Below the pieces are notes generated by a model. That model saw only the letters and a list, made by a program, of their open reading frames with translations. It was not told the origin of the DNA and searched no databases. Source: Bacteroidales bacterium (GTDB lineage Bacteria > Bacteroidota > Bacteroidia > Bacteroidales > WCHB1-69). From it: a stretch of 64,000 nt of DNA. This document shows positions 26,930 to 35,137 of this stretch, one piece after another. The position numbers were made by a program, and so were the translations under genes. The stretch spans positions 1 to 64,000 of the forward strand of contig JAFPVR010000042.1 in the NCBI GenBank assembly GCA_017395245.1, given 5' to 3'. Within the stretch, counting starts at the first letter, position 1. Every line of letters begins with the position of its first letter.

Positions 26930-26971
26930 AAAAAATGTACCTTTGCATTTTCCGTCAAAGGTACATTTTTT
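26930..26971. promoter_or_regulatory. 16-bp inverted repeat carrying head-to-head -7 boxes
   Basis: Perfect arms AAAAAATGTACCTTTG (26930-26945) and its complement (26956-26971) enclose a ten-base loop. The left arm contains TACCTTTG (26938-26945), the -7 box of the downstream gene. The right arm contains the same box on the minus strand. With its A- and T-runs the structure also looks like a bidirectional terminator for nagB. Confidence 0.65.
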
Positions 26972-27000
26972 GTATGACAAAAAACCATAACCTGTTCAAA

Positions 27001-27984
27001 ATGAAGAAGAACCTAATCATCATCGCCGTCTGTGTGCTGACGGCGGTGCTGGCCGCGAGCGGCTGCTGGGCTATCACCAAGGGTCACAATGAAGCCGACC
27101 CGACCCCGAACCAATATGCGAATACACTTGCCTCGCCACCCCTGCCGCAGAGTCTGACTTTCGCCGGGGAGGAGGTGCCGTTGGATGTCTATTGGGTGCG
27201 TGAAGCCTTGGACCGCGAGCTCATCATCAACTGCTACCAGCACTCCAAAACACTGCGTATCTTCAAGTTATCGGGCCGCGTGTTTCCCGTTATTGAGAAA
27301 ATACTGAAAGAGGAAGGCGTGCCGGAAGACTTCAAATACCTCTGTGTCGCCGAAAGTGGGTTGGAGAACGTCACCTCGCCCGCGAACGCCGGCGGCTACT
27401 GGCAGTTCATTCCTTCCACGGCCAAGGTGTACGGATTGGAAGTCGGTACCGACGTGGACGAGCGCTGCCATCTCGAAAAATCGACCCGCGCGGCCTGCAA
27501 ATACCTGAAAAAGATGAAAAACCAGTTTGGCAGCTGGACGTTGGCTGCTGCTGGCTACAATCGCGGCGACGGCGGCCTGCAGGCGGCAATCAATGACCAG
27601 CAGGTGCAAAACTACTGGGATTTGTGGCTCAACAGCGAAACCTCCCGCTACGTCTACCGCATTCTCGCCTTCAAGCTCATCTTCGAAAACCCGCAGGAAT
27701 ACGGGGTCAAGATCTGCCCCGCTCAAATGTACCATCCCGTTGAAACCAAGACTGTTAAGGTGGCAACATCCATTCCCAGCCTCCCGCGTTTCGCCGAGGA
27801 GCATCATGTCACCTACCGCGAATTGCGCAACCTCAACCCCTGGATTCGCAACAACAAGCTTACACTTGCTACCGGCAAGAGTTACGAAATTGAGATTTCC
27901 AAGAAACCGAAATCCAGTTACCGTGACCTACTCAAACACTGCGACAACCCCTACTTGAACCTCGGTACATCAGCCAGCGAATAA
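27001..27984 (+). CDS. Lytic transglycosylase with LysM domain
   Basis: A 327-residue exported protein. The N-terminus MKKNLIIIAVCVLTAVLAAS is a signal; a GC at residues 21-22 could make it a lipoprotein with a weak lipobox. Residues about 95-215 form an SLT domain with the catalytic glutamate in 'CVAESGLEN', then 'GYWQFIPSTAKVYGL' and 'AAAGYNRG'. The C-terminus (about 265-310) is LysM-like. It cleaves peptidoglycan glycan strands to 1,6-anhydro products, similar to MltD. The start at 27001 was chosen because the -7 box is at 26938-26945. Confidence 0.9.
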   Translation: MKKNLIIIAVCVLTAVLAASGCWAITKGHNEADPTPNQYANTLASPPLPQSLTFAGEEVPLDVYWVREALDRELIINCYQHSKTLRIFKLSGRVFPVIEKILKEEGVPEDFKYLCVAESGLENVTSPANAGGYWQFIPSTAKVYGLEVGTDVDERCHLEKSTRAACKYLKKMKNQFGSWTLAAAGYNRGDGGLQAAINDQQVQNYWDLWLNSETSRYVYRILAFKLIFENPQEYGVKICPAQMYHPVETKTVKVATSIPSLPRFAEEHHVTYRELRNLNPWIRNNKLTLATGKSYEIEISKKPKSSYRDLLKHCDNPYLNLGTSASE

Positions 27985-28035
27985 AACAGACCCTGTTTTT
28001 CACGCAAAACATATAAGGCCGTACCTTGAAATTTG

Positions 28036-28043
28036 TACTTTTG
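28036..28043 (+). promoter_or_regulatory. -7 promoter box for the aldo/keto reductase gene
   Basis: TACTTTTG, 42 bases upstream of the ATG at 28086. Confidence 0.6.
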
Positions 28044-28085
28044 CACTTTCGTTTTCAGAATAATGTTTCATCAAAAAATAATGCT

Positions 28086-29351
28086 ATGAAAAAGCTTTCC
28101 AACCTCATGAGGATGAGCATCGTCATGCTTTGCGCGACACTGCTGCTGACATCCTGCAACAACAAGAAAGACACGACGAAATTCGTGGAGAACCCCGACA
28201 TGGAGTACCGCACGCTGGGCAGCACCGGCTTGCGCGTGGGCGTGATTGGTCTCGGCTGCGGCGGGTTCGAGGAGATTGACTCCGCCGCCGCCCGCGCATT
28301 GGTCACCGCCGCCCTTGACCACGGTATCAACTACATGGACATCTATGACGCCAACCCCAAGGTGCGCAGTAACATCGGCTACGGCCTCGGCGACCGTCGC
28401 AACGAGATGATTATTCAAGGCCACATCGGCTGTTGGTGGAACGGCGACAGCTACGAACGCACCCGCGACTTGGCGAAATGCAAGAAGGGTTTCGAGGATT
28501 TGCTTACCCGTCTGCACACCGACTACATCGATGTCGGCATGATGCACATCTTCGACAAAATGGAAGATTGGGAGGCCGTGCAAGGCAGTGATTACCTGCA
28601 ATATGTCAAGGACTTAAAAGCACAGGGCAAGATCAAGCACATCGGTGTGAGCAGCCACAACGCCGAAGTGGCTCTCGCCATTGCCAAAAGCGGTCTGGTG
28701 GAGGTCATCATGTTCAGCCTCAACCCCGCCTTCGACCGTGTGCAGTCGGGAAAGAGCCCTTGGGATCCGGCGACCTTCGACAATATGCTGCCCGGCATCG
28801 ACCCCGTTCGGGTGGAGCTGTATGATTACTGCACCCAGCACAATATCGCCATCACGGTGATGAAGGCATACGGCGGCGGCGATCGCCTGTTGGATGCGGA
28901 GAAGTCGCCCCTCAAGGTGGCTCTCACCCGCGACCAGTGCGTGGCATACGCACTTTCGAAGCCCTGTGTCGCGGTCAGCCTCTGCAGTGTCGGAAAGGCC
29001 GAAAAGCTGGATGAGTATCTGCATTACCTGAAAGCCACTGACGCGGAAAAAGACTACAATGCGGTGCTGAGCGGCAAAACCGCGCAAGCGGCGGAAGTCG
29101 GTCAGGGCGAATGCACCTACTGCAAACACTGCGCCCCCTGTCCGGTCGGCATTGACATCGCTAAAGTCAACAAGTTGTTAGCCGAGGCGGAACTGGCTGG
29201 CAGCGTCTCCAAAGAACTGTCTGCCGAGTACGCGAAATTGAAGCACCACGCCGGAGAGTGCGTCCAATGCGGGGCCTGCGAGGATCGCTGCCCGTTTGAC
29301 GTGCCGGTGCGTGAAAAGATGGAGCAAGCGGCGAGGGTGTTCGGGTATTAA
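28086..29351 (+). CDS. Aldo/keto reductase-family iron-sulfur lipoprotein
   Basis: A 421-residue protein with a lipoprotein signal (SIVMLCATLLLTSC). An aldo/keto reductase barrel follows from about residue 38 ('YRTLGSTGLRVGVIGLGCGG', 'NYMDIYDANP'). The C-terminal ferredoxin-like segment has two cysteine clusters, CTYCKHCAPCP and CVQCGACEDRCP, for [4Fe-4S] binding. A redox enzyme on the cell envelope is likely; the substrate is unknown. Its stop overlaps the convergent hddC gene end by four bases. Confidence 0.85.
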   Translation: MKKLSNLMRMSIVMLCATLLLTSCNNKKDTTKFVENPDMEYRTLGSTGLRVGVIGLGCGGFEEIDSAAARALVTAALDHGINYMDIYDANPKVRSNIGYGLGDRRNEMIIQGHIGCWWNGDSYERTRDLAKCKKGFEDLLTRLHTDYIDVGMMHIFDKMEDWEAVQGSDYLQYVKDLKAQGKIKHIGVSSHNAEVALAIAKSGLVEVIMFSLNPAFDRVQSGKSPWDPATFDNMLPGIDPVRVELYDYCTQHNIAITVMKAYGGGDRLLDAEKSPLKVALTRDQCVAYALSKPCVAVSLCSVGKAEKLDEYLHYLKATDAEKDYNAVLSGKTAQAAEVGQGECTYCKHCAPCPVGIDIAKVNKLLAEAELAGSVSKELSAEYAKLKHHAGECVQCGACEDRCPFDVPVREKMEQAARVFGY

Positions 29352-30052
29352 GCGAGTTCCCGCTGGGCCCTCTCGTAATCTTCAGGAATACCGATGTCGA
29401 TGAAGTAGCCGTCGGAAGGCATGCCGAAGAACATCTCCTGCGTATAGAATTTGGTCATGAGGTCTTTCTCGAAGGAGAACTTCTGCGGCTGCGGATATTT
29501 GTCAAACAGCTTTCTGTCAATAAGATAGATGCCGCCGTTGATAAAACCGCGACCTGCGGTGGCTTGTTTCTCGGAAAACAGCGTAATCATGTCGTTGCCG
29601 CCGACGACCACACTTCCGTAGCGGGAGACATCCTCCACCTCGCGCAAAACGATGGAGAGCAGGCTGCCCTTTTCTTGGTGGAAATGTTCGAACTCGTCCA
29701 AATCGACTTTGAACATGGTATCTCCGTTGATAACCAAAACATTGTCCGTCACGCATTTGGAGAAGGCGAACAGAATGCCGCCGCCGGTACCTAACGGTTC
29801 AGTCTCCACGGCATAGTCGATTTCCAATGATTTGTACTGCGTGCCGAAAAACTCCTCGATCTTTTCGTGCAGGTATCCGACCGACAGCACCACTCTTGTG
29901 TAGTGGTACTCAATCAGATAGTCGAGGATATAGGTTAGGAACGGCCGCCCGTTGACGGGTGCCATGGGTTTGGGCAGGTCTTTGACCACGCCCTGGAGCC
30001 GCGTGCCGAAGCCGCCGGCGAGAATGATTGCTTCTTTAGGTTCTGTGTTCAT
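29348..30052 (-). CDS. hddC: D-glycero-alpha-D-manno-heptose 1-phosphate guanylyltransferase
   Basis: A 234-residue nucleotidyltransferase. The signature AIILAGGFGTRLQGVVKDLPKPMAPVNGRPFL opens the protein, 'GTGGGILFAF' and 'VLVINGDTMF' bind the sugar and metal, and 'FIDIGIPEDYERAQ' ends it. The pairing with an hddA-type kinase just upstream points to GDP-heptose rather than other NDP-sugars. The product, GDP-D-glycero-alpha-D-manno-heptose, feeds capsule or S-layer glycans. Confidence 0.82.
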   Translation of the reverse strand: MNTEPKEAIILAGGFGTRLQGVVKDLPKPMAPVNGRPFLTYILDYLIEYHYTRVVLSVGYLHEKIEEFFGTQYKSLEIDYAVETEPLGTGGGILFAFSKCVTDNVLVINGDTMFKVDLDEFEHFHQEKGSLLSIVLREVEDVSRYGSVVVGGNDMITLFSEKQATAGRGFINGGIYLIDRKLFDKYPQPQKFSFEKDLMTKFYTQEMFFGMPSDGYFIDIGIPEDYERAQRELA

Positions 30053-30061
30053 TGTTTGTCA

Positions 30062-30225
30062 CTGCTTGCCCCACACTGCGCTCCACTGCGTTCCGCTTGT
30101 ATGGGGTTACTTGCGTTTCGCGCGCCCCACACTGCGGCTTCGCCTTGTGTGGGGTTAATTGCGCTTCGCGCGTGTTGCCTTACCACCCCGCCCTTCGGGC
30201 ACCCCTCCAGAGGAGGGGAATGGGC
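30062..30225. repeat. GC-rich mosaic intergenic repeat, copy 3
   Basis: Reverse-oriented relative of copy 2: CCCCACACTGCGCTCC, CCGCTTGTATGGGGTTA, CCCCACACTGCGGCTTCGCC, GTTAATTGCGCTTCGCGCGT, then CGCCCTTCGGGC and a CTCCAGAGGAG hairpin. It separates hddC from hddA, which are otherwise in the same direction. Confidence 0.8.
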
Positions 30226-30239
30226 AGCTTATGGAAAAA

Positions 30240-31262
30240 TTACATAGTCCAAGTCTTGAGGCCTTCGGTCACAAATTCGTAGCGTTTGGATTGGCCGCCG
30301 AACTCCGCGAGGCGGTCGATGACACGGTAACGGGCGTTGGAGGGACAGTAGAAGAACATGAAGCCGCCGCCGCCCGCACCGGAGATCTTGCCGCCGGTGG
30401 CGCCGGCCTTGATAGCGGCATCGTAGACCTCATCGATAAAGGCGTTGGAGACGCTGTCGGCCATCCGTTTCTTGTGCTGCCATCCCTCGTCTAAAATCTG
30501 CCCGATGGCATCCAAATCGCCCTTCAGTAACACCTCCTTCATGTGAAAAGCCTGTTCTTTCAGGGCCAGCATGGCATCGATGGACTTCTGCTTCTTGTTC
30601 TGGACGTTTTTCTGCTGCTCCTCAATGATCTTGGCGGAGACGTGGCTCGTGGCCGTATGGTAGAGTACTAAGTTGTGCGCCAATTCGTCGAGGTAGCGTT
30701 GACGAATGCGCAACGGGTTGACAATCACATTGTCACCGATAAACTCCATGTAGTTGAATCCGCCGAACGTGGCAGCATACTGGTCCTGTTTGCCACCGGC
30801 CATCTGCAAATCCACCCGTTCGATTTCGTAGGCCAGACGCGCGATGTCGTACTCGCCGAGCGGAAGTTTCAACCACTCCACGAACGCACCAAGAATGGAG
30901 ACCACAAGCGTGGACGAGGTGCCGAGGCCGGAGCCCGGAGGCGCATCCACAAACGTACTCATCTTGAAGGATAACGGTTTGTGCGTGAACTGTTTGACAA
31001 TGCGGTTATAGACCCCCTTGTGCAGGATGAAATAGCCCTCGGGCGTGAGATTGTCGGCACTATCCAACGTTTCACCTAACTCTTCCTTGGCGGGATTTTC
31101 GAATACGATTTTCCCGTTGTCAAGGGGCTCCAATGTCGTGTATGCATACATGTTGACGGTTGCGTTAAGAATGGCGCCGCCGTAGAGGTCGGAGAACGGC
31201 GAGACATCCGTGCCGCCACCGGCCAAACCCAATCGAAGGGGAACTTTGCTGCGAATAATCAT
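30240..31262 (-). CDS. hddA: D-glycero-alpha-D-manno-heptose 7-phosphate kinase
   Basis: A 340-residue GHMP-family kinase. It starts MIIRSKVPLRLGLAGGGTDV, has the ATP loop 'APPGSGLGTSSTLVVSILGA' near residue 105 and the C-terminal 'GGKISGAGGGGFMFFYC' motif. HddA phosphorylates heptose 7-phosphate to the 1,7-bisphosphate in the GDP-heptose branch. The isomerase (gmhA) and phosphatase (gmhB) of the pathway are not recognised in this window. Confidence 0.87.
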   Translation of the reverse strand: MIIRSKVPLRLGLAGGGTDVSPFSDLYGGAILNATVNMYAYTTLEPLDNGKIVFENPAKEELGETLDSADNLTPEGYFILHKGVYNRIVKQFTHKPLSFKMSTFVDAPPGSGLGTSSTLVVSILGAFVEWLKLPLGEYDIARLAYEIERVDLQMAGGKQDQYAATFGGFNYMEFIGDNVIVNPLRIRQRYLDELAHNLVLYHTATSHVSAKIIEEQQKNVQNKKQKSIDAMLALKEQAFHMKEVLLKGDLDAIGQILDEGWQHKKRMADSVSNAFIDEVYDAAIKAGATGGKISGAGGGGFMFFYCPSNARYRVIDRLAEFGGQSKRYEFVTEGLKTWTM

Positions 31263-31304
31263 ATCTATCGGTTATTTTTGTTATTATTATCGTTATTACC
31301 CTTT

Positions 31305-31332
31305 TTGGAGACGCAAAATTTTGCGTCTCTAC
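31305..31332. repeat. 28-bp palindrome, core CAAAATTTTG, overlapping a stop codon
   Basis: The left arm is slightly degenerate at its tip. Bases 31329-31331 are the TAG stop of the GT4 gene on the minus strand. Confidence 0.85.
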
Positions 31333-32456
31333 GACCGGCACGCCTCCAAAATTGCCTCAATGAAACGCGGCCATGCATATTTCTTCTTCTCCTCGACAAT
31401 GTTCTGTTCAAACTCTGCCTGTTTTTTCTCTGAGAAGAAACGGTGCAGCGCATCGGCAATTTGTTGGGAATCAGGTTCTACCACATAGCCAATCTTGCCA
31501 TCGGGCACGATTTCGGGCAGGCCGCCGACATTGGTCACTAACATCGGTTTCTCGAAATGGAAGGCAATTTGGGTGACGCCGCTTTGGGTGGCCGTTTTGT
31601 AAGGTTGCGCCACGATGTCGGCCGCGCTGAAGTAGCGGTTTACCTCGCTGTCGGGGATGAAGTCCGTGCAGAGCACTACGCGGTCTTCGATCTGTAAGTC
31701 TTTGATTTGCTTAAGGTAAGGTTCGGGATCGCCGTAAAACTCGCCGGCCACAATCAGGTTCACTCCGTCCTCCTTCAGACGGCTGTCGGCAAAGGCTTCC
31801 AGCAGCAGGTCCAGCCCCTTGTACCCGCGGATGAAGCCGAAAAAGAGCACGTAGCGGTTATCGGGGCTCAACTTCAGCAAAGACAAAGCCTCTTCGCGGG
31901 AAAGCCGTTCCCCGTAGTGGTCGTAGAGCGGGTGCGGACTGAAAACGGCGGGCTTGTCGGTCGTGAACAGTCGCAAATCGGCCAGCACCGACTTCGACAT
32001 GGCCACGAAACCGTCGGTGGGACGGATAAAGTAGCGTACAAATGCCTTGTCGCCGATGCGATGTTCGTGAGGGATGACGTTGTCGAGGATGGAGACCAGC
32101 CGGGTATGTTTGTTGCGCCGGACAATCCGTGCGATGGTGCCGAAGCAGGGGGCCATAAAAGGCAGCCAGAACTTGGTAATCATCAGGTCGGGATTCTTCC
32201 GCTTGATTTCGCGCCCCACCTTGAACCAATTAAACGGGTTGTAAGAGTGCACCTTACGCACAATCTTGAGTCCTTCGGGTGCGGGTTCTGTACTGTATTG
32301 CGTCTTCCCCGGGAACAGAAAGTCAGGATACTGATGGGTAAACGTGTAGATTTCCACCTCGTGTCCCTGGTTTTGGAACTCGTAAGCAATCCGCTCATTG
32401 AAGGCGGAAAGCCCTCCACGATAGGGGTATGCTGTTCCGAGAATGATGATTTTCAT
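31329..32456 (-). CDS. Glycosyltransferase family 4 protein
   Basis: A 375-residue GT-B glycosyltransferase starting MKIIILGTAYPYRGGLSAFN. The C-terminal donor domain has 'VLFFGFIRGYKGLDLLLEAF' near 205 and a 'EKPMLVTNVGGLPEIV' E-x7-E-type region near 310. It probably transfers a nucleotide-activated sugar to a growing surface glycan. The ATG at 32456 fits the -7 box at 32476-32483. The TAG stop is part of a 28-bp palindrome. Confidence 0.88.
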   Translation of the reverse strand: MKIIILGTAYPYRGGLSAFNERIAYEFQNQGHEVEIYTFTHQYPDFLFPGKTQYSTEPAPEGLKIVRKVHSYNPFNWFKVGREIKRKNPDLMITKFWLPFMAPCFGTIARIVRRNKHTRLVSILDNVIPHEHRIGDKAFVRYFIRPTDGFVAMSKSVLADLRLFTTDKPAVFSPHPLYDHYGERLSREEALSLLKLSPDNRYVLFFGFIRGYKGLDLLLEAFADSRLKEDGVNLIVAGEFYGDPEPYLKQIKDLQIEDRVVLCTDFIPDSEVNRYFSAADIVAQPYKTATQSGVTQIAFHFEKPMLVTNVGGLPEIVPDGKIGYVVEPDSQQIADALHRFFSEKKQAEFEQNIVEEKKKYAWPRFIEAILEACRS

Positions 32457-32475
32457 AGGGTATGATTTTGAGGTG

Positions 32476-32483
32476 CAAAGGTA
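32476..32483 (-). promoter_or_regulatory. -7 promoter box for GT4/hddA/hddC
   Basis: TACCTTTG on the minus strand, 20 bases before the GT4 ATG; hddA and hddC follow in the same direction. Confidence 0.6.
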
Positions 32484-32505
32484 CACAATTTTCGAATAAA
32501 TCCAG

Positions 32506-33453
32506 CTATTTTGATTCGGTGTTCAGACGGCTCAATCGTTCCTTTATCATCGCAATGAACCCGTTTTTCATCTCCAGAGGAAGGAAAGAGCGTTCAATCC
32601 AATCATACCACTGTTTTTCCGCAGAATGGAATTTTTTCAGCATGTTTTGGATTACTTTTTCATCCAAACCGCTGTTCATCATGGCACTTCTGAAATCTTG
32701 TAGCTTGATTTTCTTCTTTCGGGCATTGAGTGTTAATGCGAGCTCTTCCGTGTCGGAGGGCATTACCAAAAGCGTGTTCAACAAGTCATAAGCGGGAGCA
32801 AGCTGATAATTGTCCGGAATTGGGCTGTACATCGAAAAATTCTTCAGATGCATGTCGCTGTTTCCTGTAATCCATGAAAATAGGACGATTTCCCAAAATC
32901 GTTCGAGGTCGAGTTTGGGAGCGGAGGAATAGTGCAGAATCAGTTTGGCAATCTGTTCGTGCGACCCTCTGTATTTGTTCTCTGTCAGCTTTTCCGAAAG
33001 CTGACACATATCCTCCATCGGGAGTTTTGCCCCTTTCGTTGTTCTGTCCACCCTTCGTGTCAAATAGCATAACTGACCGTCCGCAAATCGTACAAGGGTG
33101 TGCGGAACAACCTGGATTTTAGCCACTTCGGCCAGATGCATCGTCAAATCCTCCAGTTCAGGCAAACAAGGATATAATTCAGTCTGAGGTTTGAGGATGA
33201 ATCGTCCCCACAATCCGACAATAGTAAATCGGGACTCGTGCTGTAATTTCTCAATGTCCATGGACAATTTCGCCTGCACCCCTGTCACGGCCGTCTGACT
33301 GCGTACCACCTCTTTGGCTAACTCTTTGATTTCCGTATGACGATACGGGAATCCCGGAACAGTGGTCGTGCCGAAGTAGCGTTTCGCGCATTGGGGATGG
33401 TAATCCACCATTCCCGCTTCCAATTCTTGATAACAACACAAACACTTTGCCAT
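32506..33453 (-). CDS. HipT-like kinase toxin of module 1 (HipA C-terminal type)
   Basis: A 315-residue HipA-family Ser/Thr kinase without the HipA N-terminal domain, which is encoded by the preceding gene. An N-terminal zinc-ribbon-like C4-C7-H19-C22 precedes the kinase. The ATP lysine is K88 in RFILKP, the catalytic loop is NSDMHLKN (D200) and the metal site is in APAYDLLNT (D223). The Gly-rich loop reads TAVTGVQ where E. coli HipT has the autophosphorylated SIS motif. Genes run hipB-hipS-hipT with gaps of 3 bases or less. Known HipT phosphorylates tryptophanyl-tRNA synthetase; the target here is unknown. Confidence 0.82.
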   Translation of the reverse strand: MAKCLCCYQELEAGMVDYHPQCAKRYFGTTTVPGFPYRHTEIKELAKEVVRSQTAVTGVQAKLSMDIEKLQHESRFTIVGLWGRFILKPQTELYPCLPELEDLTMHLAEVAKIQVVPHTLVRFADGQLCYLTRRVDRTTKGAKLPMEDMCQLSEKLTENKYRGSHEQIAKLILHYSSAPKLDLERFWEIVLFSWITGNSDMHLKNFSMYSPIPDNYQLAPAYDLLNTLLVMPSDTEELALTLNARKKKIKLQDFRSAMMNSGLDEKVIQNMLKKFHSAEKQWYDWIERSFLPLEMKNGFIAMIKERLSRLNTESK

Positions 33454-33456
33454 AAG

Positions 33457-33786
33457 TTACTGATTTTCAGAGTTAGTAATATCCACAATGCTCACTGCGC
33501 CGATGCAGTCTTTGCAACAGGCCAGCAACAACGACATTCGGTCACGAGGATTGATTTTCCAGTTGGCTTGGGCGATATCCAACAGCCAGCCTTCAGGAAT
33601 CAGTCCGTCAAAGAAAGGGAACAGGACGTTGCTCTTGTAGGGTTTTGACTGCACCGGCATTGTCAAGCTGATGGGGGTTCCGTTCTCCGCAATATACGTT
33701 TCGGAATAGGCAAACGTATAGCCGTTTTCGTCCTCCGTTAGTACGCCTGCCAATTTATCCTGAAAATAGACCTCCGCCTGCTTCAT
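33457..33786 (-). CDS. HipS-like protein of module 1 (HipA N-terminal domain)
   Basis: A 109-residue protein matching the isolated N-terminal domain of HipA: 'VYFQDKLAGVLTEDENGYTFAYSETY', 'TPISLTMPVQSKPYKSNVLFPFFDGLIPEGWLLD' and 'CCKDCIGAVSI'. In the E. coli tripartite HipBST system this small protein, HipS, is the antitoxin that binds and inhibits the kinase HipT. Its start overlaps the hipB stop by four bases and it ends three bases before hipT. Confidence 0.82.
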   Translation of the reverse strand: MKQAEVYFQDKLAGVLTEDENGYTFAYSETYIAENGTPISLTMPVQSKPYKSNVLFPFFDGLIPEGWLLDIAQANWKINPRDRMSLLLACCKDCIGAVSIVDITNSENQ

Positions 33787-33998
33787 AAGTCACCCCTTTC
33801 CTTTTTGACCGGCCCTAATTCTGCACCGAACATGTCTAATACTTGATTTACCTTGTCCATACGCAATGTGGTTTTCCCTTGTTCCAAATCGCGCACAAAC
33901 CGGAGCCCAACCCCGGATTTCTCTGACAAATCCACTTGCGTCAGATGATACATTTTGCGCTGTTCTTTCACAAACTCCGACAGTTTTGTTTCGTTCAT
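33783..33998 (-). CDS. HipB-like HTH repressor of module 1
   Basis: A 71-residue Cro/CI-type helix-turn-helix protein: 'FVKEQRKMYHLTQVDLSEKSGVGLRFVRDLEQGKTTLRMDKVNQVLDMFG'. HipB represses the operon by binding operator repeats and augments toxin inhibition. Three 20-bp repeats precede the gene and one overlaps the -7 box, fitting autoregulation. First gene of the hipBST module. Confidence 0.87.
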   Translation of the reverse strand: MNETKLSEFVKEQRKMYHLTQVDLSEKSGVGLRFVRDLEQGKTTLRMDKVNQVLDMFGAELGPVKKERGDL

Positions 33999-34000
33999 AA

Positions 34001-34020
34001 TTATATGTTTTCGGGTATAA
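34001..34020. promoter_or_regulatory. HipB operator-like repeat 1
   Basis: TTATATGTTTTCGGGTATAA; half-sites TTATA and TATAA in dyad symmetry around a TTTTCGG centre. It lies two bases upstream of the hipB ATG. Confidence 0.65.
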
Positions 34021-34040
34021 AACCATTGAAAAACAGAATA

Positions 34041-34060
34041 TTATACGTTATCGGGTATAA
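34041..34060. promoter_or_regulatory. HipB operator-like repeat 2
   Basis: TTATACGTTATCGGGTATAA, 17 of 20 bases identical to repeat 1 and exactly 40 bases from it, so on about the same helical face. Confidence 0.65.
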
Positions 34061-34081
34061 AGTCAGCTATAATTAATGAAT

Positions 34082-34101
34082 TTATACCTTTTCGGGTGCA
34101 A
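34082..34101. promoter_or_regulatory. HipB operator-like repeat 3, overlapping the -7 box
   Basis: TTATACCTTTTCGGGTGCAA, 41 bases from repeat 2. It overlaps the first bases of the minus-strand -7 box. Confidence 0.65.
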
Positions 34102-34106
34102 AAATA
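34099..34106 (-). promoter_or_regulatory. -7 promoter box of hipBST module 1
   Basis: TATTTTTG on the minus strand. All three operator-like repeats are at or downstream of it, suitable for blocking transcription. Confidence 0.6.
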
Positions 34107-34138
34107 CAAAAAAATACGTTAGTGCGAATACCCTTTAA

Positions 34139-35137
34139 TTATTCGCTTCGCACAAACCTCTGACGCCGTTGGTTAATGATGCGCCAATAATTGCGTTTCA
34201 TCTTGTCGTTCAAAAAACTACGGGCGATAAGGTCGTTAACCAATGGCGGAAACTCCATAAAAAGATCCAAAACTCGTTCGGCTCTTTTTGCGGGCAATCC
34301 GATGCGCTGCGCAAATCGTTCGAAATCAGTCCGGCACAAATGTCCCGTTCGGAGTAGAGCATCGCTCGGTTTAATATCGGGAGCGAGACCACCTTTTAAC
34401 CCTAAATCATCGCTTTCTAAATGGAGGCGGGTGTTCAGCAAGTCGTAAGCCGGTGCGAGCGCATACTCGCCATTGCGATTAATGAGCGAAAAATTCTTCA
34501 GATGCGCATCCTCGTTGGCATATAGGTAGTTGAATAACACCAGTTTGAAGAACCGTTCCGTTTCCACCATCCATGCTGGCACAATCGTTCGAATGGCATC
34601 GGCAATCATGGCGTAATGACCGTCATATTTGAAATTGCTGTCGGCACCTTGCTCGGTTTTGCCAAGCACCGATGCAAAATCTTCCATCGGATACTTCGTC
34701 AAGTCGGGCTTCACATCAAACCTTCGGGTGATATACACAGGTTGCCCTTTGGCACTGAAACACAACGCATTCGATGCCGTCTCAATGCCATAAACCTGAG
34801 AAGCTATCTGCATGGTGAGATGTTCGTTGGCAGGAATCTGTTTGCGGGTTTGGATATTAAGCAGCGGTGCTGGTTTCAAGATAAAAGTACCCTGCTCACC
34901 AAGTTGCGACAATCGGATATGACCACGCTCCACCACAGCCGAATACTTCTCTTGTGCACCGGAAATTGAAAGATTTCTCTGGTTCACTTGCAAATCAGAA
35001 TTAGCACTAATACCATCAAATTCAAAATCCAAAAAAGGGGATACCTTTTCACCACCAAAAAGCAACTTCAGTGCCATCGGCGAATAGGTGTCGTACCCGG
35101 GTTGCAAAGTAGCTGGACAAACGCTAATAGTTCTCAT
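34139..35137 (-). CDS. HipT-like kinase toxin of module 2
   Basis: A 332-residue HipA-family kinase lacking the N-terminal HipA domain. The Gly-rich loop is NLSISGAQEK: the SIS serines fall at residues 57 and 59, the same positions as the autophosphorylated serines of E. coli HipT. ATP lysine K88 (FILKP), catalytic D210 in NEDAHLKN and D232 in APAYDLLNT complete the kinase. Its start overlaps hipS by four bases. It is a close structural match to HipT of the tripartite HipBST system and unlike module 1 has no N-terminal zinc ribbon. Confidence 0.88.
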   Translation of the reverse strand: MRTISVCPATLQPGYDTYSPMALKLLFGGEKVSPFLDFEFDGISANSDLQVNQRNLSISGAQEKYSAVVERGHIRLSQLGEQGTFILKPAPLLNIQTRKQIPANEHLTMQIASQVYGIETASNALCFSAKGQPVYITRRFDVKPDLTKYPMEDFASVLGKTEQGADSNFKYDGHYAMIADAIRTIVPAWMVETERFFKLVLFNYLYANEDAHLKNFSLINRNGEYALAPAYDLLNTRLHLESDDLGLKGGLAPDIKPSDALLRTGHLCRTDFERFAQRIGLPAKRAERVLDLFMEFPPLVNDLIARSFLNDKMKRNYWRIINQRRQRFVRSE

